DNA from: RGIG1828 sp045541875
Lineage (GTDB): Bacteria > Bacillota > Clostridia > UMGS1810
DNA: 19,603 nucleotides
Assembly: GCA_045541875.1 (NCBI GenBank)
Contig: JAZQJX010000003.1
Coordinates: 1 to 19,603, forward strand
Reading direction: 5' to 3'
Part shown: piece by piece, positions 7,519-14,498 of the stretch
Layout: each line of letters opens with the position of its first letter
Position numbering within the stretch: the first letter of the stretch is position 1
The notes under the pieces: model-generated
Told to the model about the DNA's origin: nothing
Seen by the model: the letters and a program-made list of their open reading frames with translations, nothing else
Databases searched by the model: none
Translations under genes and position numbers: made by a program

Positions 7519-8859
7519 ATGGAATTTTTAACACTTGAAAAACACCAGAAAAGAATTGATAATATTAATGAGGCAGCAAAAGGAAACAGAAACTACACAT
7601 TCAGACATAGAATACATGACTATATGCCGGGACAGGTTACCTATAATCTTGGGGATTATCCTGCAAGGTTTTCCATTGAACCCACAGAATATGATTATAA
7701 CCTCTTGAAAAGCATGGCTGAAAACGGAGTTGAACTCATTCAGATACATGAGGAATGGAATGATGCCATTAGACATCTTGGAGCAGATAAATTCACATCC
7801 TTTGATCCTGAAGGTATGCAAAAGTTTGTTGACCTTTGTCACTATTTCGGAATAAAGATAATTCCATACATTTCATCCGGATATTTTTCAGCAGATGATC
7901 CCGATTTTAAAGACAGTTTCATAATCGGAGATTACTCAATACGTTCATCGTACTATCATCTTCATAAATGTAATCCTTCAAGTGCAGAGTGGAGAGAATA
8001 TCTTTTGCCCAGAACTTTCGCGGCAGTTGATAAATACGGCTTTGACGGAATATACAATGATTGGGGATTTGACGGAATCAACAGATATCCCCGTGATGAA
8101 AGAGGTGTCACTCATTTTGAATATGAGACAGAAATAGAAGATTTGCTCAGCCTCATATATGGTGAAGTGAAAAAACGCGGAGGAATATATAAACTTCATG
8201 CAGACTATAATAGTGCACCAAAATGCTTTGACAGGGTATATGATTATCTCTGGATAGGTGAGGGAGTAAAAGGCGGCGAGGCAGGAATAGGAAAGGAATT
8301 CCTTCCCTATGTTGTCCCTTGCTGGCATATGAGTTATAAAGGCGCATTTGATCCTGATTTTTATTATGCATCTGTTATACCGTTTATGCAATTCCCGCTC
8401 CTTAAACACGGAAGACCAATGCTTGGCACATCAATTAATGAAGATAATATTGATTATTGCCGTGATACCACCGGGGAATATGCCTATGCACAAAAAATTC
8501 AGGCATATATGAAAGAAAATCCGGAGGGCCCATTCGTATATTCTCTCTGGTCATCAATTCCTGATGATCCTGACGAGTATGACCGTTGGAGCAAATATCT
8601 TGCACTCTACAGACCAATGGTGAAAGAAAGCAGTGTTTCATATATTGAGATTAAAGACTGCGATGCAGTTTTGTCAGACATACCGTCAGATATTATTGTT
8701 TCTCAGTTTATAAATGACGAAACATATATGGTCGTATCCAATCTTTCAAAAAAAGATTATACTCTTGATTTAAAGAACGAGTGGACAGACCGCCAAAGCG
8801 GAGAAAGAAAACTTTCCTACACAATAAAACCTGGAACAATACTGTTTCTGATAAAATAA
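7519..8859 (+). CDS. TIM-barrel glycoside hydrolase-like protein of unknown specificity
   Basis: A protein of 446 residues without a signal peptide. The first ~350 residues read as a (beta/alpha)8 barrel: ENGVELIQIHEEW, FVDLCHYFGIKIIPYISSGY, YGFDGIYNDWGFDGI, KLHADYN, and WIGEG. Candidate catalytic residues are D181 in YNDWG, D229 in HADYN and E248 in IGEG, as in alpha-galactosidase-like clans, but I cannot assign a family. The last ~80 residues are beta-rich (SQFINDETYMVVSNLSKKDYTLDL, TIKPGTILF), like the C-terminal sandwich of many glycosidases. ATG 7519 is preferred because GGAGG lies at 7509-7513; an in-frame ATG at 7507 sits on top of that site. Together with the PHP gene it suggests release of a sugar or sugar phosphate in the cytoplasm. 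Function is inferred from fold-like patterns only. Confidence 0.7.
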   Translation: MEFLTLEKHQKRIDNINEAAKGNRNYTFRHRIHDYMPGQVTYNLGDYPARFSIEPTEYDYNLLKSMAENGVELIQIHEEWNDAIRHLGADKFTSFDPEGMQKFVDLCHYFGIKIIPYISSGYFSADDPDFKDSFIIGDYSIRSSYYHLHKCNPSSAEWREYLLPRTFAAVDKYGFDGIYNDWGFDGINRYPRDERGVTHFEYETEIEDLLSLIYGEVKKRGGIYKLHADYNSAPKCFDRVYDYLWIGEGVKGGEAGIGKEFLPYVVPCWHMSYKGAFDPDFYYASVIPFMQFPLLKHGRPMLGTSINEDNIDYCRDTTGEYAYAQKIQAYMKENPEGPFVYSLWSSIPDDPDEYDRWSKYLALYRPMVKESSVSYIEIKDCDAVLSDIPSDIIVSQFINDETYMVVSNLSKKDYTLDLKNEWTDRQSGERKLSYTIKPGTILFLIK

Positions 8860-8895
8860 TATCAAAATATATTCCTTACGAAAACGGGGGTTATT

Positions 8896-9939
8896 ATGAA
8901 AAAAATAATACTTACAGCAATACTTTCTTTCGTGATGATTTCTGCAAGTGCAACCGCTGCCACAATAGAACCATGGGGAAATCTTGAAGATGACATAGTT
9001 CGCATATCGGGAGAAGGAGAAAACGGAAAAAATGTCAATATTCTTGTTATCAATCCCGGCTTTGACGAAGAAGATGTTTTGTATGACGGAGAAAACTCCA
9101 TTCAGTTTTATGCAAGATGCGAAGTCAAAGACGGAAAATTTGTTTTCGACATTCCGATGTACGATGCAAATTCCGACGAGGGTGGCGAATATAAGTATGT
9201 AATAACAAACGGTTCATCTTCCGAGAGAGGGACTTTCAGTTTCTATTTTTATGAAGCAAAAAGCAACATAATAACTGAAATCAACGAATCCGAAGATGTT
9301 ACTGACATAGTTGACAAAATCTATGCCATATACAGTCTCAACTCATCCGATGTTTTTAAAACCACATCAAATGGCACTATTTCAACATTTATTAAAAAGA
9401 CAGATAACTATCCCGTAGATTCGGATAATATGAAATCAGAACTTGAAAAAGCACTTTGCATAAGTGCATATTATGAAGGCAATCCCGAACTTATAGAAGA
9501 TGGTCTTCTTTCATATGCCGACATAATCGGAATTGAGGGTACAGACCTTTACGAAGACTATAAAACCCTTATTTCCGAAGAGGGCAAAGATGCTGTAAAT
9601 TCCGACATTTTGAATTCTGAATATGATGAAATATCAAAAATAGCAAAAGGTTTCGAACAAAGGGTTCTTTTGTCTCTTATTACTGATTATAAAGACGATG
9701 GCTACGGACACATACAGGACTTGCTTTATAAATATAAGGACAAGTACGAAGAGGCAGGAATAGATAGCGGGAAAATTACTGCAACAGGAAGAGAATACGA
9801 CATATTCCGTATGATGTCTGATTCTTCTGCCGACACATTGGAAGATTTGAAAAAAGAAATCAATGCCGCAATTAAGAAGTATACAAAAACCGAAACCGGC
9901 GGTGGCGGCGGAGGAGCGGTCGAAGAAATAGAGGATTGA
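8896..9939 (+). CDS. Secreted protein with a terminal glycine linker, probably truncated
   Basis: A protein of 347 residues. The first ~21 form a signal peptide: KK, a hydrophobic core ILTAILSFVMI, and an Ala-rich cleavage zone SASATAA. Next comes a beta-rich segment (~25-125, ISGEGENGKNVNILVINPG ... GEYKYVITNG), resembling an Ig-like module, then an acidic helical region (~125-335, including an NAAIKKYTK helix). The end is TGGGGGGAVEEIED. In clostridial surface proteins such glycine stretches usually link to more domains, often Ig/Fn3 or SLH anchors. Here the stop codon comes 8 residues later, inside a perfect hairpin that begins a repeat unit, so the original 3' part may be lost. As it stands it would be released rather than anchored. 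It follows the TIM-barrel gene by 36 nt and may be co-transcribed. No function recognised. Confidence 0.7.
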   Translation: MKKIILTAILSFVMISASATAATIEPWGNLEDDIVRISGEGENGKNVNILVINPGFDEEDVLYDGENSIQFYARCEVKDGKFVFDIPMYDANSDEGGEYKYVITNGSSSERGTFSFYFYEAKSNIITEINESEDVTDIVDKIYAIYSLNSSDVFKTTSNGTISTFIKKTDNYPVDSDNMKSELEKALCISAYYEGNPELIEDGLLSYADIIGIEGTDLYEDYKTLISEEGKDAVNSDILNSEYDEISKIAKGFEQRVLLSLITDYKDDGYGHIQDLLYKYKDKYEEAGIDSGKITATGREYDIFRMMSDSSADTLEDLKKEINAAIKKYTKTETGGGGGGAVEEIED

Positions 9940-10007
9940 TTTGCAATCCTCTATTTCTTCGGGTTACCGCAAGAGTCAACGCATGCAACGGTGCATAGGC
10001 ACCGTTG
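9922..10007 (+). repeat. Double-hairpin palindromic unit, possible dispersed repeat
   Basis: The first hairpin has two perfect 17-bp arms (9922-9938 and 9944-9960) with a 5-nt loop; its left arm encodes the last residues of the secreted protein and its stop. It lacks a T-run on the plus strand. It is followed by GGGTTACCGCAAG and a second perfect hairpin, CAACGGTGC-atag-GCACCGTTG (9986-10007). Two clean palindromes around a sequence found again at 6315 suggest a small mobile or dispersed element rather than a plain terminator. Confidence 0.6.
9953..9973 (+). repeat. 21-nt repeat, copy 2
   Basis: It differs from 6315-6335 at one position. Its left 8 nt are the right arm of the 17-bp hairpin. 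See copy 1 for the shared pattern of lying at a broken gene end. Confidence 0.7.
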
Positions 10008-10159
10008 ATAAAGTTGTGATTTGATAAAAGTTAAAAAGTGAATGATTATCTTCGAGCCCGGCATCAGGAGTAAAACAAAAGTATCACCCTTTTAGTGTCT
10101 GTTTTTACTTGACAAATTCACAAGGAAAAGGCTAAGGTAATTACTATTCAGGATGTAAA

Positions 10160-11274
10160 GTGTATTTAGTCTATCGAAAAAAGATAATCAATGAACTTTC
10201 AAAAGATGAACTTGAATTTCTTGAATCTGTTGTCCAAAAGTATTACAGGGAAATGGGTGTAAAATCTTCGTTTTTTATGTATCATGATATGTATTATATT
10301 GTAAGGAATCCTGATAATCCAAAGGTGAACAGTCTTGTGAAAATTATAGTTGGATCCAAATGGAGATACAATAAAAAGAGGGTACAAACTGATTGGATTT
10401 AAAGAAATATCGGTAGATGTGCAGAAAGTTCACTCGAAAGAGTTAGCTTTTTCACTACCTACCGACAACATAACTGTATCAGATTTATTTAAACTTGTCA
10501 AGACATACGACATAGAATTTAATACCATAAAGACTATGTATCAGACTGCACTTGAAAGTACAGAGAGTATGCAGGGCGAAACAATTGAGTTGGGACTGCA
10601 GGATGGGGTGTATAATAAAAAGCAAAGTGTTGCAAAAAATAGCGGAAGGATATATAATAAAAACACAGACCAATACAGGGTTATGTGGACTATTGAAGAA
10701 GGAGTTATGAATGATTCTGAGGTATCATAATTCTATGATTTAGTTGGAGAAGTCAAACGTGGAATGAAATTCCCAAAAACATTTGACGGAGAAACAATTT
10801 TTGAAATAGAAAACAAAATTGTATATGCAGATACTGATTATTTTTATCCTTCAATTTCTAAAGTGATAGAAATAAAAGGATTAGATGAAGAATTTACAGC
10901 AGATTGTAAGGAGATGATATTAAGTGGAGAAGAAGAGGGAATCGAGAATACAGAAAATATTGAGTTTGCGGAGATTGTGTATGGACAAGGGGCTGTCTCA
11001 TCAACAGACTTTGTCGATAGTAAAGCCTATAGGAGAGAAAAAGACGGCAGAAGAAAAAGAAGCGGAAGCGGAACGTCTAATAGCCGAAGTGGAAAAAATG
11101 TATTAAAATCCAAATCCGACACCGCACCTGACGAATCCATCACTCCACCAAAAATAAGAACAACTGCACAAAAGACACAATTCACTTTTAAATTAAAAGA
11201 GGAAGTGCGAAAAAACTCAAGCAACAATCCGAAAAGTACGGTGAAATGAAAAAGGGGAAATGCTGTCAAGAGAT
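10160..11274 (+). pseudogene. Frameshifted gene of unknown function
   Basis: Three or more ORF pieces read as one broken protein. The first (10160-10402) gives YRKKIINELSKDELEFLESV ... YYIVRNPDNPKV. A frameshift near 10380 leads to YKLIGFKEISVDVQKVHSKE ... TIEEGVMNDSEVS, then a TAA at 10728-10730. The same frame resumes with FYDLVGEVKRGMKFPKTFDG, KIVYADTDYFYPSISKVIEI and EFAEIVYGQGAVSS. Around 11030 the charged coil-like TAEEKEAEAERLIAEVEKM is in the next frame, and the reading returns to the earlier frame near 11100 (SDTAPDESITPPKI). Another shift at a run of A near 11211 gives KLKQQSEKYGEMKKG. The remnant ends where repeat copy B starts. I do not recognise the family. If only one or two of these breaks are assembly errors, a shorter gene could still be active. 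Confidence 0.6.
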
Positions 11275-11456
11275 GTTACAATTCTGATTTTCAGGACAAA
11301 TTCGTATAACACATATCATAAATTGAAGATTCTTATGAAGTAAGCGATAAAATTAAACCGATTCGGACAAAAAATTTCCATAAAAGAGACCACAAAAAAG
11401 GGTATCATTATGTTGACAACACTATGATTTTAAATTATAATAATAATGCACGGAGA
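11275..11456 (+). repeat. 182-bp direct repeat, copy B
   Basis: This is the partner of 6335-6516: same length, same orientation, 12 mismatches. It directly follows the broken gene at 10160-11274, as copy A follows the broken recombinase. It carries the same consensus promoter at the same offset. Confidence 0.9.
11413..11441 (+). promoter_or_regulatory. Perfect consensus sigma-A promoter in repeat B
   Basis: TTGACA (11413-11418), 17-nt spacer, TATAAT (11436-11441). Both boxes and the downstream ATAATGCACGGAGA are unchanged from copy A; the spacer differs at one base. Start expected near 11448-11450. Confidence 0.85.
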
Positions 11457-11512
11457 AAAGAGGGCGTTGCCTCAATTGAGTGAAAAATCACTTATTGAGA
11501 CACGCCCTTTTT
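11448..11512 (+). ncRNA. Putative ~64-nt RNA from repeat B ending in a hairpin
   Basis: The 5' end is inferred from the promoter. The 3' part folds as AGGGCGT/ACGCCCT (11461-11467 with 11502-11508), an internal loop, then CTCAAT/ATTGAG and GAGTG/CACTT around an AAAAAT loop, with a T-run to 11512. After the shared CACGGAGA its sequence is unrelated to the RNA from copy A. It could equally be an attenuator ahead of clpE. Confidence 0.45.
11461..11512 (+). terminator. Rho-independent terminator after repeat B promoter
   Basis: A long imperfect stem with a 7-bp GC-rich base is followed by TTTTT. It shields the clpE promoter region from the strong promoter in repeat B. Confidence 0.75.
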
Positions 11513-11578
11513 ATATGAGGAGATTGTGACACAAATTAAAATTTATCGATCTTTTTTTTATATACTTTTAAAAAAATT

Positions 11579-11615
11579 AAGGTTTATCTCATAATTATTG
11601 TTAACTTTAAACCTT
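11579..11615. promoter_or_regulatory. Inverted repeat overlapping the clpE promoter (possible operator)
   Basis: AAGGTTTA (11579-11586) and TAAACCTT (11608-11615) are perfect 8-nt inverted arms with a 21-nt spacer. The right arm overlaps the clpE -35 box. No CtsR-type GGTCAAA tandem or CIRCE element was seen, so this is the only candidate control site. The surrounding DNA (11513-11700) is very AT-rich and otherwise empty. Confidence 0.3.
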
Positions 11616-11641
11616 GAAATATATATTTTTTATGGTATACT
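11614..11641 (+). promoter_or_regulatory. Promoter of clpE with extended -10
   Basis: TTGAAA (11614-11619), 16-nt spacer, TATACT (11636-11641) preceded by TGG, an extended -10 element. This gives a 5' leader of about 60 nt before the ribosome binding site GAGGTG at 11698. Confidence 0.6.
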
Positions 11642-11707
11642 CTATATTATACTTTGAATATTTTTTCATTAATTTATATATAATGTTGTAGTTAAAGAGG
11701 TGACATA

Positions 11708-13966
11708 ATGAAACTGTGTTCCATATGTAATAAAAACCCTGCGGTGGTTTTTGTCAGCAAATCCGACGGAAAAAAGATAATAAATGAAGGATACTGTCTT
11801 TCATGTGCCATAAATACGGGTGTTACTCCCATAAATCAACTGGCAGAACAGTTTGCCATAGATCCGGAAGAACTCAAACAGATGGTTGATAATATGACCG
11901 ATATGATTGAAAACGGTGATATGCACGATGCCTTTGCAGATATTTTCGGCGCAGGTAATCTTATGGATCCCCAGTCGGGTGACAATGATGATTTTGAGGC
12001 AAAAATCCCCATAAATGATAAAAAAGCAAAGAACTCAATGAAAAAAGAGCAGAAAAAGAAAAAATGTCTCAATAATTTTGGCACAAATCTCACCGAAAAA
12101 GCAAAACATTCTCTTTTAGACAAGGTCATCGGAAGAGAAAAAGAAATTGAACGTGCAATTCAGATATTAAACCGCAGAGCAAAAAACAATCCGGTTCTTC
12201 TGGGTGCTCCCGGTGTTGGTAAAACTGCCATTGCAGAAGGGGTTGCCCAAAGGATTGCAGACGGCAATGTTCCCGAAAAACTAAGCGGAGCATCTGTATA
12301 TCTTCTTGACATGGCAAACATTGTTGCCGGCACTCAATACAGAGGTCAGTTTGAAAGTCGCCTCAAAAACATTGTTGAAGAAGCAAAGCACGACAATGTG
12401 ATTCTTGTAATAGACGAAATTCATTCAATTGTGAAAGCAGGGGATGCAGATGGTGCAATGAATGCCGCAAACATCTTAAAGCCTGCACTTTCAAAAGGTG
12501 AAATTCAGGTCATCGGTGCAACAACATTGGAAGAATACAGAAAGTTTATTGAAAAAGACGCTGCATTGGAACGCCGTTTTCAACCTGTTATAATTGAAGA
12601 ACCGTCGGCAGAGGAAACCGTTGAGATAATCAGAGGAATCAAAGGCTACTATGAAGATTATCACGGTGTCACCATTGATGACAACATAATCTGTGAAGCG
12701 GTATCTCTTTCTGGAAGATATATAAATGACAGATTCTTTCCCGATAAGGCAATTGACGTTATAGACGAAGCGGCATCAAAGGTGAATATTGACAGCCCCT
12801 ATTCTCAAGGTATAATCAAAGTTAAAAATGATATTCTTGCAATAGAGTCAAAAATTGAAACACTCGAAGATGACACAGACAATATGGAATATGAGAATAT
12901 TGCAAGGCTCAAAAGCGACAAATGCCGTCTTGACGGCGAACTTGACCTTATGAGACAAAAGCAGAAAGAGACAAAACTGACTTTGGAAGATGTGGCAAGG
13001 GTAATTGAACTGTGGACAGGAATCCCTGTTAAAAACATCACCGAGACCGACAAGGAAAAACTTTTGAAACTGGAAGAAAATCTTCACAAAAGAATCATCG
13101 GTCAGGAAAAAGCAGTCAGTGCAGTGGCAAGGGCAGTACGCCGAAACCGCGCTCTGTCCCTCACCAAAAAAAGACCTGTTTCTTTCATATTTGTTGGTCC
13201 CACAGGTGTTGGTAAGACAGAACTTGTAAAGGCACTTTCGGAAAGTCTTTTTAATGATGAAAATGCCCTTATCCGTATGGATATGAGCGAATATATGGAA
13301 AAACACTCCGTTTCCAAAATCATAGGTTCTCCTCCCGGATATGTTGGCTATGACGAGGCAGGTCAACTTACCGAAAAGGTGAGAAGGCATCCCTACAGCA
13401 TAATTTTACTTGATGAAATTGAAAAAGCCCATCAGGACGTTTTCAATATCTTCCTTCAGATTTTAGATGACGGAAGAATTTCTGACAGTCAGGGAAGAAA
13501 AGTTAATTTTGAAAACACAATCATCATCATGACATCAAATGCCGGAACATCTGTAGGTTCAGCATCAGGTATGGGATTTGTCACAGAGGGCGATGGTGTC
13601 AGTGTTAAAATTGACAAAACCCTGAAAGAAATTTTCAGACCTGAGTTTTTAAACAGAATTGATGAAATAATCGAATTCAAGGAACTTACCAAAGAAGAAC
13701 TTTTCAAAGTTATGCATCTTATGATGAAAGATGTGTATGCAAATGTAAGCGCACTTGGTGCAGAACTTGAAGTGACCGATTCTGCAAAAGAGAAAATTCT
13801 TGAAAAGTCCTATAATCCCCGATTTGGTGCAAGACCAATCAGACGTGAGATTCAAAAAAGCATCGAAGATCCCTTGAGTGAAATCATTCTTTCCTATGAA
13901 AACATTTCAGGAGAGACAATTTTGGTTGATACAGATGGTGAAGAGATAAAAGTTACATTAAACTAA
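11708..13966 (+). CDS. clpE: ClpE-type AAA+ unfoldase, Clp protease ATPase subunit
   Basis: A protein of 752 residues that unfolds damaged or tagged proteins and, in this family, feeds them to ClpP. The N-terminus has a zinc finger, C4-x2-C7 and C30-x2-C33, as in ClpE and McsA, in place of the ClpC N-domain repeats. Two AAA modules follow. D1 has Walker A GAPGVGKT (166-173), Walker B VILVIDE (231-237) and ERRF (288-291). D2 has GPTGVGKT (497-504), ILLDE (566-570) and the pore-loop-like GYVG (544-547). A short middle domain lies at ~375-425. MGF (622-624) fits the hydrophobic-Gly-Phe loop that docks on ClpP. The C-terminal domain includes FRPEFLNRIDEII and RFGARPIRREIQ. It has its own promoter and terminator, so it is monocistronic. 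B. subtilis ClpE is near 700 residues; this one has a longer acidic/basic linker at ~85-125. Confidence 0.92.
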   Translation: MKLCSICNKNPAVVFVSKSDGKKIINEGYCLSCAINTGVTPINQLAEQFAIDPEELKQMVDNMTDMIENGDMHDAFADIFGAGNLMDPQSGDNDDFEAKIPINDKKAKNSMKKEQKKKKCLNNFGTNLTEKAKHSLLDKVIGREKEIERAIQILNRRAKNNPVLLGAPGVGKTAIAEGVAQRIADGNVPEKLSGASVYLLDMANIVAGTQYRGQFESRLKNIVEEAKHDNVILVIDEIHSIVKAGDADGAMNAANILKPALSKGEIQVIGATTLEEYRKFIEKDAALERRFQPVIIEEPSAEETVEIIRGIKGYYEDYHGVTIDDNIICEAVSLSGRYINDRFFPDKAIDVIDEAASKVNIDSPYSQGIIKVKNDILAIESKIETLEDDTDNMEYENIARLKSDKCRLDGELDLMRQKQKETKLTLEDVARVIELWTGIPVKNITETDKEKLLKLEENLHKRIIGQEKAVSAVARAVRRNRALSLTKKRPVSFIFVGPTGVGKTELVKALSESLFNDENALIRMDMSEYMEKHSVSKIIGSPPGYVGYDEAGQLTEKVRRHPYSIILLDEIEKAHQDVFNIFLQILDDGRISDSQGRKVNFENTIIIMTSNAGTSVGSASGMGFVTEGDGVSVKIDKTLKEIFRPEFLNRIDEIIEFKELTKEELFKVMHLMMKDVYANVSALGAELEVTDSAKEKILEKSYNPRFGARPIRREIQKSIEDPLSEIILSYENISGETILVDTDGEEIKVTLN

Positions 13967-13970
13967 AACA

Positions 13971-13997
13971 AAAAACGGCATTTTGCCGTTTTTTTGT
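13971..13997 (+). terminator. clpE terminator
   Basis: AAAAACGGCA (13971-13980), loop TTT, TGCCGTTTTT and further T residues. It starts 5 nt after the clpE stop. Confidence 0.9.
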
Positions 13998-14035
13998 TTT
14001 TATTTGTAATTCAAATTCCTTTCTCCGATAAAAAC

Positions 14036-14063
14036 AAAAAAACCTTCCGTTGTAGGAAGGTTT
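14036..14063 (-). terminator. rpsT terminator
   Basis: On the minus strand, AAACCTTCC (14063-14055), loop TACAAC, GGAAGGTTT (14048-14040), then more T residues. It lies just after the rpsT stop and converges with the clpE terminator. Confidence 0.88.
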
Positions 14064-14078
14064 ACTATCGGACATTAA

Positions 14079-14345
14079 TTACGCACCGATTTTATTAAGT
14101 TTCAGACTAAGCTGTGCTTTTTTTCTTGCAGCAGTATTTTTGTGGAGAATACCTTTTGAAACAGCCTGGTCAATTCTCTTGAATGCAAGTTTGCAAGCTT
14201 CAACAGCGTTTGCTTTGTCTGCTTTTGCAGCATAAGCTTCAAAGTTTTTTATGCAAGTTTTGAGATTAGATTTAATCATCTGATTTCTGAGAGTTTTTGT
14301 TGCGATAACTTTAACTCTTTTCTTTGCGGATTTGATATTAGGCAA
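14079..14345 (-). CDS. rpsT: 30S ribosomal protein S20
   Basis: A protein of 88 residues, the standard size for S20, which binds 16S rRNA early in small-subunit assembly. The N-terminus PNIKSAKKRVKV is diagnostic, as are the basic helices and the C-terminal HKNTAARKKAQL. The start is TTG at 14345: GGAGGTG (14358-14352) lies 6 nt upstream, and family members start directly with (M)PNIKSAKKR. A TTG at 14360 lies in that ribosome binding site and would add a spurious MEVSI. A non-ATG start fits translational self-control known for S20 in other bacteria, but the sequence alone does not show such control. It has its own promoter (14389-14417) and terminator. Confidence 0.96.
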   Translation of the reverse strand: MPNIKSAKKRVKVIATKTLRNQMIKSNLKTCIKNFEAYAAKADKANAVEACKLAFKRIDQAVSKGILHKNTAARKKAQLSLKLNKIGA

Positions 14346-14388
14346 TATACTCACCTCCAATTGCTCATTTTAATCATCAATAACACAG

Positions 14389-14417
14389 ATTATATCACAC
14401 ACTTTCATAAAAATCAA
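14389..14417 (-). promoter_or_regulatory. rpsT promoter
   Basis: On the minus strand, TTGATT (14417-14412), 17-nt spacer, TATAAT (14394-14389) preceded by TGA, an extended -10. This fits strong expression of a ribosomal protein. Confidence 0.85.
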
Positions 14418-14498
14418 GAAAAATTTTCAAATTTATTGAAATATGCGGATATTTGACCTGATATGGGAGTTTTTATGTGCAATGTAGAACAAAAAACG

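Noticed and set aside
10105..10160. Short frame reading KEKAKVITIQDVK as the start of a serine recombinase
   Set aside because: Only about a dozen codons before a stop, with no catalytic Arg-Val-Ser motif following; too little to support.
10924..11106. Short ORF with a charged helix (EEKEAEAERLIAEVEKM) as a separate small gene
   Set aside because: It reads better as a shifted piece of the broken gene at 10160-11274; its start has no independent ribosome binding site that I trust.
11446..11526. Leaderless mini-ORFs beginning ATG CAC GGA GAA in both repeat copies (MHGE...)
   Set aside because: The ATG lies about 5 nt after the -10 box, so it would be at or before the transcript start. The two peptides diverge at once and run through terminator stems.
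11520..11707. CtsR box or CIRCE element upstream of clpE
   Set aside because: I looked for GGTCAAA tandems and the CIRCE inverted repeat and found neither; only an unrelated 8-nt inverted pair is present.
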